From assembly GCF_019203965.1 (NCBI RefSeq), contig NZ_CP076448.1:2867001-2931000 (forward strand): 64,000 nucleotides of DNA. The letters run 5' to 3'. The position numbers and the translations under genes were made by a program. The notes below the pieces were generated by a model. The model ran no database searches. It was not told the DNA's origin and saw only the letters and a list, made by a program, of their open reading frames with translations. Positions within the stretch are counted from its first letter, which is position 1. Each line of letters opens with the position of its first letter. The DNA comes from Elioraea tepida (lineage in GTDB: Bacteria > Pseudomonadota > Alphaproteobacteria > Acetobacterales > Acetobacteraceae). Positions 27,928 to 36,563 of the stretch are shown here, one piece after another.

Positions 27928-28016
27928 GGGGCTGCGCGATTAGCGCGCGGCGGTCGCTCACCGGCGGGCGGGGGGCGCGCGGCAGCCGCGGACGGGCGGT
28001 TCGCCGCGTGGCGTGA

Positions 28017-28094
28017 GAGCCTCCGCTCCTCTCCGACCCGGTCTGCCGAGCGGCAGGATCAGCGGAGGCTCGGGTTGCGCCGGCCCTGGCCGGC
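28017..28094 (+). other. structured intergenic region between leuA and the second WM-DPD gene
   Basis: An 11-bp perfect stem (GAGCCTCCGCT at 28017-28027 with AGCGGAGGCTC at 28061-28071) encloses an inner hairpin CTGCCG-AG-CGGCAG (28043-28056). A further hairpin GCCGGCC-CT-GGCCGGC follows at 28079-28094. There is no T-run, so a rho-independent terminator is not supported. It may be a leuA 3' structure or a leader of the next gene. The rest of the 27928-28147 gap holds nothing else I can identify. Confidence 0.4.
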
Positions 28095-28147
28095 CGTTCG
28101 CGGGCTGGACGAGGCAAACGTCAGTCGATGCATGCCGAGCAGATCTG

Positions 28148-28375
28148 ATGAGCACAGGATCGACACCACCGCCCTCTCCTCCGGAACAGGATGCGGAGAG
28201 GCCACGCGAGCCCAAGCCGTTTTCCCTGCCGCTCGACTGGATGTACGACCCGGATCGCGTCCCCGAGGTGAGCTGGAGCCGGAAAGTGGACGAAGAGGTG
28301 CGCCGCCTGCTCGAGCAGGATCCGCTGCCGCCGCCGCGGACGACCCGGAGCTCGCCGAGCTCGTCGATGCGCTGA
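28148..28375 (+). CDS. small W-M-Y-DPD module protein, paralogue of the 24400 gene (unknown function)
   Basis: A 75-residue ORF whose core FSLPLDWMYDPDRVPEVSW then RKVDEEVRRLLEQ matches the repeat module of the gene at 24400 (SLMFSWMEDPDA...MPW...RRLA). The N-terminus is Pro/Glu/Ser-rich. In this frame the protein ends LPPPRTTRSSPSSSMR, which looks like noise. The -1 frame from the GCC run at ~28325 gives AAAADDPELAELVDALRR and stops at 28383. That acidic tail resembles the -1 frame tail of the paralogue, so either both genes have lost frame at the same place or the tail is reached by an unusual event. Function is unknown. It ends 28 nt before the mreB promoter. Confidence 0.5.
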   Translation: MSTGSTPPPSPPEQDAERPREPKPFSLPLDWMYDPDRVPEVSWSRKVDEEVRRLLEQDPLPPPRTTRSSPSSSMR

Positions 28376-28410
28376 GGCGCTGAGGCGCGACGGCAGAGGG
28401 GAAAACCGGG

Positions 28411-28439
28411 TTGTCCTGCGCTGCGCGGGCGCTTAAACC
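28411..28439 (+). promoter_or_regulatory. candidate promoter of the mre cell-shape operon
   Basis: TTGTCC (28411-28416) and TAAACC (28434-28439) are separated by 17 nt. The start would be near 28446, giving a ~105-nt leader before mreB. Confidence 0.5.
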
Positions 28440-28520
28440 TCTCCGCCTCCATGCGAGGGCATGACGGTGAGGACGCACGGGCGCGAGACGGCGCCTGCGG
28501 TTGGCGTCCCCCTCGCATGA

Positions 28521-29597
<1,077 letters not shown>

Positions 29598-29621
29598 CGT
29601 GTAACTTGTTCCGGGTAGCCT

Positions 29622-29640
29622 GCCGCGGGGCACCCGCGGC
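29622..29640 (+). terminator. hairpin between mreB and mreC
   Basis: GCCGCGGG-GCA-CCCGCGGC is a perfect 8-bp stem with a 3-nt loop, 25 nt after the mreB stop. There is no T-run, so it may stabilise the mreB 3' end or partly attenuate read-through rather than terminate. Confidence 0.35.
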
Positions 29641-29765
29641 CCTCCCGGTCGGTTGGCGAGGCGTCCTTTCGTGCACGCTGTGGCGAACAGGCAGCTGACG
29701 GGTTCGTCCACCCGGCCCTTCCGGGCCTGGAGCCGCCTGCTCGCCCCGTCGCCGCGGAGCCGGGC

Positions 29766-30629
29766 GTGATCAGGGTCAGCGTTCCCGTCCGGCAGGCGAT
29801 CGCGCGGCTGATCCTGCCTGTCCTGATCGCGGCGAGCTTCGGTCTGATGCTTCTCGGCAAGGCGGATACGGTGATCGTCGAGCGCGCCCGCGTTGCGCTG
29901 ACCGATCTGCTCGTTCCCGTCTATGGCGTGCTGTCGCGCCCCGTGGGAGCGGTGAGGGACGCGATCGAGGCGGTGCACGGCCTCGCACGGCTCCATTCGG
30001 AGAACGCCCGGCTGAGGGAAGAGAACGCGCGGCTGCGGCGCTGGTATGACGTGGCGATGGCGCTCGAGGCCGAGAACCTCGCGCTGCGGGCCGTTTTGAA
30101 CGCCCCGGCCGAGCCAACCCCGGGCTTCATCACGGCACGCGTGGTGGCCGACACCGGCACCACCTATGCCCGCTCGGTCCTGCTCTTCACCGGCCCGCGC
30201 CACGCCGTGACCAAGGGCCAGGTGGCGCTCGACCAGAACGGTCTCGTCGGCCGCGTCTCCGAGGTCGGGTCGCGTTCGGCACGGGTTCTCCTCGTCACCG
30301 ACATCAACAGCCGGATCCCGGTGCGGATCGAGCGCACCGGGGCGCGCGCCATCCTCGTCGGCACGAACGGGCCGGCGCCACGGCTGCAGCACTGGTCGGA
30401 AAGCGCGCCGCCGCAGCCCGGAGACCGGGTGGTCACCTCTGCCCAGGCGGGCGCCTTCCCGGCCGGGCTTCCGGTCGGCACCGTACGCGCCGGCCCTGGT
30501 GGGGTGATCGAGGTCGAGCTGGCCGCGGACCTCGACCGGCTCACCTTCGTGCGCCTGCACGATTTCGGCCTCTCCGGCATCCTGCCGCCGGAGCAGGTCG
30601 TGCCGCCGCGCCGCCGGGGCGGCAGCTGA
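29766..30629 (+). CDS. mreC: rod-shape-determining protein MreC
   Basis: A 287-residue periplasmic scaffold protein of the elongasome. A membrane anchor is at residues 10-30. A coiled coil follows (about 60-105, HSENARLREENARLRRWYD), then the double beta-barrel domain with GLVGRVSEVGSRSARVLLVTD and PGDRVVTSAQAGAFPAGLPVGTV. The start is GTG 29766. It lies 8 nt before mreD. It is expected to bind PBP2 (mrdA) and MreD. The C-terminus is basic and short, unlike relatives with long tails. Confidence 0.93.
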   Translation: MIRVSVPVRQAIARLILPVLIAASFGLMLLGKADTVIVERARVALTDLLVPVYGVLSRPVGAVRDAIEAVHGLARLHSENARLREENARLRRWYDVAMALEAENLALRAVLNAPAEPTPGFITARVVADTGTTYARSVLLFTGPRHAVTKGQVALDQNGLVGRVSEVGSRSARVLLVTDINSRIPVRIERTGARAILVGTNGPAPRLQHWSESAPPQPGDRVVTSAQAGAFPAGLPVGTVRAGPGGVIEVELAADLDRLTFVRLHDFGLSGILPPEQVVPPRRRGGS

Positions 30630-30637
30630 GGCTTGCG

Positions 30638-31165
30638 ATGGCGGTCGGGCTTCCGCGGCGGACGCTTCTGCAGCGGCTCGACCTCGCCGCGCACGAGGCA
30701 GCGCCGGCGGCGCTCACGCTCGTTCTCGTTCTTGTCTCCTTCCTGCCGCCGCTTGTGCCCGGGCAGCCTGGCCTCCTTCCCTCCGCCCTGCCGGCCTCGG
30801 TGTTCTTCTGGACGCTCTACCGCCCGAGGCTGATGGCGCCGCCGGCCGTGTTTGGCCTCGGCCTTGTGCAGGACCTCCTCTCGGCCGCCCCGCTCGGCGT
30901 CAACACGCTTCTTTCTTTGCTCCTGCACGCCGCGGTGCTGACGCAGCGTCGGGTGCTCGTGCGCCAGTCCTTCCTGATCGTCTGGGTCGCCTTCGCCCTG
31001 CTTGCCGCCGCCCTGCTCTCGCTCGGCTGGCTCCTGCGGTCGATCCTCGCGGTTGCCGTGCTGCCGCCGCTGCCGGCGGTGGTCGAGCTCGGCCTCGTCG
31101 TCTTCCTCTATCCGGCCTATTCGTGGCTGTTCATCCGGCTTGAGCGGAGCCTCGCCGCGCCATGA
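30638..31165 (+). CDS. mreD: rod-shape-determining protein MreD
   Basis: A 175-residue polytopic inner-membrane protein with about five hydrophobic segments. These lie at residues ~27-48, 50-70, 72-92, 100-135 and 140-165. The YRPRLMAPPAVFGLGLVQDLLSAAPLG pattern (in two parts) is typical of MreD. It sits between mreC and mrdA with short spacing. Sequence conservation in the family is low, so the call leans on topology and gene order. Confidence 0.88.
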   Translation: MAVGLPRRTLLQRLDLAAHEAAPAALTLVLVLVSFLPPLVPGQPGLLPSALPASVFFWTLYRPRLMAPPAVFGLGLVQDLLSAAPLGVNTLLSLLLHAAVLTQRRVLVRQSFLIVWVAFALLAAALLSLGWLLRSILAVAVLPPLPAVVELGLVVFLYPAYSWLFIRLERSLAAP

Positions 31166-31178
31166 GGAGGCCTGGGCG

Positions 31179-33095
31179 GTGAAGAGGGAGCGGAGCAGGC
31201 GCGCGCTGTTCACCCGCCGCGTGTTGATGCTCGGGGCGGGCAAGACCGTGCTGCTCGGCCTGCTCACCGGCAGGCTGTGGCAGCTCCAGGTCGAGGAGAG
31301 CGAGCGCTACGCCGTGCTCGCCGAGGAGAACCGGATCTCGGTTCGCCTCCTGCCGCCGCCGCGCGGGCGTATCCTCGACCGCTTCGGCGTGCCGATCGCC
31401 GAGAACCGGATGAACTGGCGAGCCATGCTGGTCGCCGAGCGGACCGACGATGTGGCCGCGACGCTTGCCACCTTCTCCAATCTCGTGCCGCTCAGCGACC
31501 ACGAGCGCGCCCGGATCGAGCGCGACGTGCGTCGGCGGCGACGTTTCGTGCCCGTGCTCGTGCGCGAGTTCCTTGACTGGGAGGACATGGCCCGGATCGA
31601 GGTGAACGCCCCCGACCTTCCGGGGATCCTCACCGATCTCGGCACGAGCCGAACCTATCCGTTCGGCGAGCCATTCGCCCATCTCGTCGGCTACGTCGCG
31701 CCGCCGGCGGAAGCGGATCTCGACGGCGACCCGATGCTCCAGCTTCCCGGGATCCGGATCGGCCGCGCCGGGCTCGAGCGCCAGCACGACCGCGTGCTTC
31801 GGGGGCGCGCCGGCAAGGTGCAGCTCGAAGTCAATGCCGTCGGACGCGTGATCCGCGAACTCGACCGTCAGGAGGGGACACCCGGCAAGACGCTCACCAC
31901 CACGCTCGATGCCGGGCTCCAGCTCGCCGCAGCGAAGCGGATCGAGAACGACAGCGCCGCCGTCGTCGTGCTCGACGCGCGCAACGGCGAGGTCCTCGCG
32001 ATGGCCTCGAGCCCGTCCTTCGACCCCAATATCTTCACCGAGGGGGTCTCGGCGGCGCAGTGGCGCGCCTGGACGACGAACCGCCGCAACCCGCTCGTCA
32101 ACAAGGCGATCGCGGGGCTCTACGCTCCGGGCAGCACCTTCAAGATGGTGGTCGCGCTCGCCGGCCTCGAGGCGCGCGCTGTCACCCCCGGCGAGCGGAT
32201 CGCCTGCTGGGGCGTGACCGAGCTTGGTGATGCGAAGTTCCACTGCTGGAAGCGCGGCGGCCATGGCTGGCTCGACATGCGCGAGGCGATCAAGCAGTCC
32301 TGCGACTGCTACTTCTACGAGGTCGCGCGCCGCGTCGGCATCGACCGGATCGCCGCGATGTCGCGCCGCTTCGGCCTCGGTGTCGATCTCGAGCTCGACC
32401 TTCCCGGCGCCCGCGCGGGCCTCGTTCCGACCAGGGAATGGAAGCGCGCGACCCAGGGCGTTCCCTGGCAGCAGGGCGAGACGCTCGTGCACGGCATCGG
32501 CCAGGGCTTCCTGCAGGTCACCCCGCTCCAGCTTGCGGTGATGACGGCGCGGATGGTCAATGGCGGGCGCGCGATCCAGCCGCACCTGACACGGGCGCTC
32601 GACGGCGAGCTCGTGCGTGGCCACCGGCTCGAGGACTGGCCGGCGATGGGGATCCCCGAGGGCCACCTCCAACTGATGCGCGACGCGATGGCCGGCGTGG
32701 TGAACGAGCGCGGCGGCACGGCCTGGGCGAGCCGCTTGCCCGCGGAGCTCGGCCTCCAGATGGGCGGCAAGACCGGAACGACGCAGGTGCGCCGGATCAC
32801 GCTTGCCGAGCGCGAGCGCGGGCTCAGACGCCAGGAGGATCTGCCCTACGAGTGGCGGCACCATGCCCTGTTCGTCGGCTTCGCCCCGGTCGACCAGCCT
32901 GTCTATGCCATCTCGGTTGTCGTGGAGCATGGCGGGGGCGGCTCGACCGCGGCGGCGCCGATCGCCCGCGACGTGCTGATCGAGACGCTGCTGCGTGACC
33001 CTGCGCGCCGAACCACACCGCCGCCCGCGCCGCCGCGGCCCGACACGCAGCGCGTGGCCGAGGCCGCGCCTGCTCCGTCCCCGCCGAGGCGCTGA
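31179..33095 (+). CDS. mrdA: penicillin-binding protein 2 (peptidoglycan transpeptidase)
   Basis: A 638-residue class B PBP that cross-links lateral-wall peptidoglycan in the elongasome. An N-terminal cytoplasmic stretch and membrane anchor (residues ~14-36) are followed by the pedestal domain (RGRILDRFGVPIAENRMNW). The transpeptidase domain has the SxxK nucleophile Ser at about 319 (GSTFKM), the second motif in SCDCYFYEVAR and KTGTTQV. GTG 31179 is chosen because AGGAGG (31165-31170) lies 8 nt upstream and overlaps the mreD end. The last ~35 residues are Pro/Ala/Arg-rich. The stop overlaps the rodA start by 1 nt. Confidence 0.95.
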   Translation: MKRERSRRALFTRRVLMLGAGKTVLLGLLTGRLWQLQVEESERYAVLAEENRISVRLLPPPRGRILDRFGVPIAENRMNWRAMLVAERTDDVAATLATFSNLVPLSDHERARIERDVRRRRRFVPVLVREFLDWEDMARIEVNAPDLPGILTDLGTSRTYPFGEPFAHLVGYVAPPAEADLDGDPMLQLPGIRIGRAGLERQHDRVLRGRAGKVQLEVNAVGRVIRELDRQEGTPGKTLTTTLDAGLQLAAAKRIENDSAAVVVLDARNGEVLAMASSPSFDPNIFTEGVSAAQWRAWTTNRRNPLVNKAIAGLYAPGSTFKMVVALAGLEARAVTPGERIACWGVTELGDAKFHCWKRGGHGWLDMREAIKQSCDCYFYEVARRVGIDRIAAMSRRFGLGVDLELDLPGARAGLVPTREWKRATQGVPWQQGETLVHGIGQGFLQVTPLQLAVMTARMVNGGRAIQPHLTRALDGELVRGHRLEDWPAMGIPEGHLQLMRDAMAGVVNERGGTAWASRLPAELGLQMGGKTGTTQVRRITLAERERGLRRQEDLPYEWRHHALFVGFAPVDQPVYAISVVVEHGGGGSTAAAPIARDVLIETLLRDPARRTTPPPAPPRPDTQRVAEAAPAPSPPRR

Positions 33096-34234
33096 TGCAG
33101 CGCCTTCTCGTGCGCGACCGGGGCATCAGCATCGCCGGCAAGCTCGCCGCGGTGAGCTGGCCCTTCGTCCTTCTCCTGTGCCTGCTCGCCGCCACCGGCT
33201 ACGCGATGCTCTATTCTGCCGCCGGAGGCAGCGCCGAGCCCTGGGCCTTCCGGCATGGCCTGCGCTTCGCCTTCGGCTTGCTCCTGATGCTGTCGATCGC
33301 GCTCGTCGACATCCGCGTCATCCTCCGGCTCGCTTGGCCGCTCTTCCTCGTCGGTGTGGGGCTCCTCGTCGCGGTGGCGCTGCACGGTGCGGTGGGCAAG
33401 GGGGCGCAACGGTGGCTCGATCTCGGGCCGATCCAGCTCCAGCCGTCGGAGCTGATGAAGATCTTCATCGTCATCGCGCTCGCGTCCTGGTTCCACCGGG
33501 CGAGCATCGAGCGCGTCGGCAACCCGCTGTTCCTGATCCCGCCCCTGGTCGCGGTCGCCATTCCGGTGGTGCTGATCCTGCGCCAGCCAAACCTCGGCAA
33601 CGCGGTGATCACCTGCCTGCTCGCCGGGGTGATGCTGTTCGCCGCTGGTGTTCGGCTATGGAAGTTCGCGCTCGCGGGCAGTGCCGCTGCGGTTGCGGCG
33701 CCGATCGCCTACGAGCGGCTGCATGATTACCAGAAGAACCGGATCCTCACCTTCCTCAACCCGGAGAGCGACCCGCTCGGCACCGGCTACCACATCATTC
33801 AGTCGAAGATCGCGCTCGGCTCGGGCGGCCTGTTCGGCCAGGGCTTCGTTCAGGGAACCCAGAGCCAGCTCAACTTCCTGCCTGAGAAGCAGACCGACTT
33901 CATCTTCACCATGCTGGCGGAGGAGTTCGGCTTCGTCGGCGCTGCCGCGTTGATCGGGCTCAATCTCGCGATCGTGCTCTACGGGCTTGCGATGGCGCTC
34001 GCCTGCCGGCACCAGTTCGGCCGCCTGGTTGCTGTCGGCATCACGACGAACTTCTTCCTCTACGTGTTCGTCAACATCGCGATGGTCATGGGGGCGATCC
34101 CGGTCGGCGGAGTGCCGCTGCCGCTCGTCAGCCACGGCGGGTCGGCCATGATCACGGTGATGATCGGCTTCGGCGTGCTGATGAGCGTCCACGTCCATCG
34201 CGACGTCGAGATCGAGGGGGAGCAGCCGGCCTGA
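33095..34234 (+). CDS. rodA: peptidoglycan glycosyltransferase RodA
   Basis: A 379-residue SEDS-family polymerase that works with PBP2. It has about ten membrane helices. Conserved segments are ALVDIRVILRLAWPLF, the LGPIQLQPSELMKI motif, the FLNPESDPLGTGYHIIQSKIALGSGG loop (in two parts; catalytic region) and GFVQGTQSQLNFLPEKQTDF. The end has GGVPLPLVSHGGSAM. The start overlaps the mrdA stop (TGATG). It is the last protein gene of the cell-shape operon before tRNA-Lys. Confidence 0.95.
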   Translation: MQRLLVRDRGISIAGKLAAVSWPFVLLLCLLAATGYAMLYSAAGGSAEPWAFRHGLRFAFGLLLMLSIALVDIRVILRLAWPLFLVGVGLLVAVALHGAVGKGAQRWLDLGPIQLQPSELMKIFIVIALASWFHRASIERVGNPLFLIPPLVAVAIPVVLILRQPNLGNAVITCLLAGVMLFAAGVRLWKFALAGSAAAVAAPIAYERLHDYQKNRILTFLNPESDPLGTGYHIIQSKIALGSGGLFGQGFVQGTQSQLNFLPEKQTDFIFTMLAEEFGFVGAAALIGLNLAIVLYGLAMALACRHQFGRLVAVGITTNFFLYVFVNIAMVMGAIPVGGVPLPLVSHGGSAMITVMIGFGVLMSVHVHRDVEIEGEQPA

Positions 34235-34280
34235 GCGGTCGCCGCGAGGGGCGCCGGTGCCGCGCCGCGGGCCGCAAGCC

Positions 34281-34309
34281 TCGACAGTGCTGGGGGGCTT
34301 TGCTATAGC
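34281..34309 (+). promoter_or_regulatory. promoter of tRNA-Lys
   Basis: TCGACA (34281-34286) and TATAGC (34304-34309) have a 17-nt spacer. The predicted start near 34316 lies about 30 nt before the mature tRNA 5' end. Confidence 0.5.
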
Positions 34310-34346
34310 GCGCGGCGTCGCGGGTGTGGTCGTCCCGTGGGCAGGC

Positions 34347-34422
<76 letters not shown>

Positions 34423-34433
34423 CATCAGAGACG

Positions 34434-34456
34434 CGGGGGCACACCGGGGGCACAAG
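34434..34456 (+). repeat. left copy of integrase arm-type repeat
   Basis: Two direct copies of CGGGGGCACA with a CC spacer, 12 bp inside the left att site. The identical 23-bp block is at 43377-43399, inside the right end. It is probably an integrase/excisionase binding arm. Confidence 0.6.
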
Positions 34457-34472
34457 GCGGGCGAGACGGGAT

Positions 34473-34767
34473 GCGACGCTTTGAGCCGGTGCAGGGGCCG
34501 GCGCACCATCTCAGCCCGGCGCAGGGCGGCGCAGGGCGGCCCGGAGCGGGCGGTGCGCCGGGCGAGGTCCACTATGCCCCACCGCAGCGTCAGCGCCTCG
34601 CCGGAGCGCCTTCCCGTCAGCGCGAGGAAGCGGACGCAAGCAAGCGCCGGCGGCCACATGCCGCTTTCCAGCGCGTCAAGCGCGCGGGGCTTGGCGAGTT
34701 TCGCCCGGCGCGCGCTGCGGCCTTCCGCCACCTGATGCATGAAGCGCTCTACGTCGCGGCGCGTGAC
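34473..34767 (-). pseudogene. remnant of a second tyrosine integrase
   Basis: On the minus strand the frame reads VTRRDVERFMHQVAEGRSA and, after a gap, WPPALACVRFLALTGRRSGEALTLRWGIVDLARRTAR. That pattern is the catalytic-domain start of phage tyrosine recombinases, with the first active-site Arg in TGRRSGEAL. The region between these blocks is shorter than in intact integrases, and the HxxR and Tyr motifs are missing. It is therefore a decayed fragment. It is unrelated at sequence level to the intact integrase at 42052 and abuts the left att site, implying an earlier or different element used this location. Confidence 0.6.
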
Positions 34768-34842
34768 GGCGCGCGGGCGGGACGGCCAGGCGCCCGGCCT
34801 CACCGAGCGCACCCGGCTTGCGGGCGGGACGAGACCCCAGAA

Positions 34843-34871
34843 TGCCAATTCGGAAGTCTTCCGAATTGGCA
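34843..34871. repeat. perfect 29-bp palindrome
   Basis: Arms TGCCAATTCGGAAG and its complement surround a single T. It lies in the otherwise gene-poor stretch 34770-35193 at the left end of the island. It may be an operator or recombination-protein site. A plus-strand ORF starting inside it (34842-35255) is not convincing. Confidence 0.7.
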
Positions 34872-34957
34872 GTGTCCCGCGTCGCCCAGCGCCTTGAACG
34901 CGCCCTGTCCGATCCCTCCGCCGAGCGCGAAGGCGTGTCAGGCCGCAGCGTGATCAG

Positions 34958-34990
34958 GGTGACAAAAGGAAACAGTTTCCATTTGTCACC
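34958..34990. repeat. 33-bp imperfect palindrome
   Basis: Arms GGTGACAAAAGGAAAC and the complement of GGTGACAAATGGAAAC (one mismatch) surround a single A. It is 86 bp from the previous palindrome and is AT-richer than its surroundings. The remainder of 34991-35193 has only GC-rich short inverted repeats and no gene I can support. Confidence 0.7.
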
Positions 34991-35193
34991 TAATGCATCC
35001 GATCCCGCCGCCGACCGTGATGCCAAGCTTCGCGCAGTCGCGGCGCATCGTGCGTCAGAATCAGACGTGCCCCTACGCGGCCCCAGGAAGCCCGTAGAGC
35101 GGCCTCAGCCCCTCGCCGCTATGGGGGCGGTAGCGGGCAGCCCCGCAGGACGCACCCACGGGCCTTCCTACGGGCCCGCGCGGGCCGGCTGGA

Positions 35194-35661
35194 TCAGTCC
35201 CCGTCGGTCGGCTCGGCCATCTCGGCCTGCGACTCGCGCGCAATCCGTCCCGTGACCAGCGACTTGCCGTCCGGGTCGTAGAGCGCATCCCAGTTCACGG
35301 TTTGGCGCCATGTCTCCGGGGTCGGCAACGCAACCTCCGGGCCGCCGGCCGCCTCGATCGCCTCGGCGACAAACAGCGCAACGAGGTCGGCGGCCTGCTC
35401 GGCCGTCGCGCGGTCGATCCCGACCTCAGCACACGCCAGCACGACGGAAGGCGCCACCTCGCACAACGTGCCCTCCGCGCCCTGTCGGAGCAGGTTGCCG
35501 ATTAGGCGGCGCTGTTGGGCCTCCGTCAGAACGGCAAGGGAAAGCGCGTCATCCGCCCATGCCTCGGCCAAACGAACGATCTCGGCCTCTCGCTCACGAT
35601 GCTTCCGCCAGCGCGCTTCGGCCAGGCGGCGGCCTTGCTCACTGTTTCTGATCGTCGGCAC
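35194..35661 (-). CDS. hypothetical protein of the island (155 aa)
   Basis: The last gene of the leftward island series. The start is GTG 35661 with GAGGGAG 8 nt upstream. The first 40 residues are basic and helical (QGRRLAEARWRKHREREAEIV). The middle is helical with repeated Ala/Leu (residues 60-105). The end is acidic (AEMAEPTDGD). I do not recognise a family. It is preceded by an AT-richer region with 13-bp repeats, so it may have its own promoter and be separately regulated from the replication genes. Confidence 0.6.
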   Translation of the reverse strand: MPTIRNSEQGRRLAEARWRKHREREAEIVRLAEAWADDALSLAVLTEAQQRRLIGNLLRQGAEGTLCEVAPSVVLACAEVGIDRATAEQAADLVALFVAEAIEAAGGPEVALPTPETWRQTVNWDALYDPDGKSLVTGRIARESQAEMAEPTDGD

Positions 35662-35701
35662 GGAAAGGCTCCCTCTTACGCAACATTATTGCTCCGCAGA
35701 T

Positions 35702-35746
35702 TGCGTATGCGCATCTTCCTTGCGTGTGCGCATGATGCGTGCATGC
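35702..35746. promoter_or_regulatory. 13-bp direct repeats in the promoter region of the 35194 gene
   Basis: TGCGTATGCGCAT (35702-35714) and TGCGTGTGCGCAT (35721-35733) lie 19 bp apart, followed by a partial third element GATGCGTGCATGC (35734-35746). The 218-nt gap 35662-35879 is less GC-rich than the island average and holds no gene I can support. It looks like an operator/promoter region. Confidence 0.45.
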
Positions 35747-35879
35747 AGCGTCGCAGAAACGCACGAAATTGCCGCATTGGTAGGCATCTACGCATGAAAA
35801 TTGCCCTGACGCTGGCGGGGTGCCGCGCGTCCGCCTCTCGCATAGCGGGTCGCCAGGAAGGACCCGCGCTGGCCACCCG

Positions 35880-36155
35880 CTATCGCGCGGCATGGCGCCC
35901 CTCAGCCTCAGCCTCGGCTTGTGCCAGGCGCTCGCCGACCGCGATAAGCAAGGTCGATTGCCGCTTTGTCGCTTCGCCGACCCTCAGCACGGCAGCCGCA
36001 ACCGCGCGCTCAAGCGTCCCCGTCCAAAGGGGACGGCGGAGGATGCCTTCGGCCGCCGTGCGCTCTTCCGGCGTCAGCGGCCGGCGCTGCGGGGGCGGAC
36101 GCTTCGGCCTGCGCCGCCGAGTCGCCGGGGCGCGGGTGTCATTGTCATGATGCAT
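35880..36155 (-). CDS. hypothetical basic protein (91 aa)
   Basis: A small protein with a strongly basic, Pro-rich N-terminus (RRRRPKRPPPQRRPLTPEE) and a helical C-terminal half (AVAAAVLRVGEATKRQSTLLI then AVGERLAQAEAEAEG). The ATG at 36155 has AAAGGA 7 nt upstream, which supports real translation. No family was recognised. The basic tail could bind nucleic acid, but that is speculation. Confidence 0.55.
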   Translation of the reverse strand: MHHDNDTRAPATRRRRPKRPPPQRRPLTPEERTAAEGILRRPLWTGTLERAVAAAVLRVGEATKRQSTLLIAVGERLAQAEAEAEGRHAAR

Positions 36156-36200
36156 CGATCATTCCTTTCATGTCATGGGTTTGTCTGCGGCGCTTCGGCC

Positions 36201-36440
36201 TCAGGCCAGCGGCAGCGCGGCTTGTCGTGGGTCCGGCGCGGCCGGGCGGCGGCGAGGCTTCGGCCTCGCGCTGGCCATTGTCCTGCGCAGGCGTGCCACC
36301 TCGGCAGCGGCGGCGCGGCGCAACAGGCCGAGCGCCTCGGATCGGCGCGCGTAGAACGCCTCCGCGTCGCGCCAGTCGGGGCGCAGCGAGCGCACCAGCG
36401 CAGCGGCACGCGCGAGAGGCGCTTCCTCGGCGAGCGTCAT
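36201..36440 (-). CDS. hypothetical protein (79 aa)
   Basis: A small, Ala/Arg-rich, probably helical protein (LARAAALVRSLRPDWRDAEAF, LRRAAAAEVARLRRTM) with a Pro/Arg-rich tail. Its ATG overlaps the stop of the short upstream ORF (ATGA), suggesting translational coupling. No family was recognised. Confidence 0.45.
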   Translation of the reverse strand: MTLAEEAPLARAAALVRSLRPDWRDAEAFYARRSEALGLLRRAAAAEVARLRRTMASARPKPRRRPAAPDPRQAALPLA

Positions 36441-36502
36441 AGTGCGTGCGCCCGCTTGAAGGCGGCGACAAGCGGCGCGAGGCGGGCGGTAGCGGGGCGC
36501 AT
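36437..36502 (-). CDS. very short ORF coupled to the 36201 gene (21 aa)
   Basis: Encodes MRPATARLAPLVAAFKRAHA plus Leu. GGAGG lies 8 nt before the ATG (36511-36515), and the stop overlaps the next start as ATGA. It may be a real microprotein or just a translational lead-in for the downstream gene. Confidence 0.35.
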   Translation of the reverse strand: MRPATARLAPLVAAFKRAHAL

Positions 36503-36563
36503 CAGAACGTCCTCCGGGTCGCGTTGGTAACTTCGTTCGGCGCCGGCGGCCGGGCTTGGTGGG

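Noticed and set aside
34842-35255. A plus-strand ORF of 137 codons beginning inside the 29-bp palindrome
   Set aside because: No ribosome site, its first residues are dictated by the palindrome, and the second half is Pro/Arg/Ser-rich noise overlapping the start of the opposite-strand gene's end.
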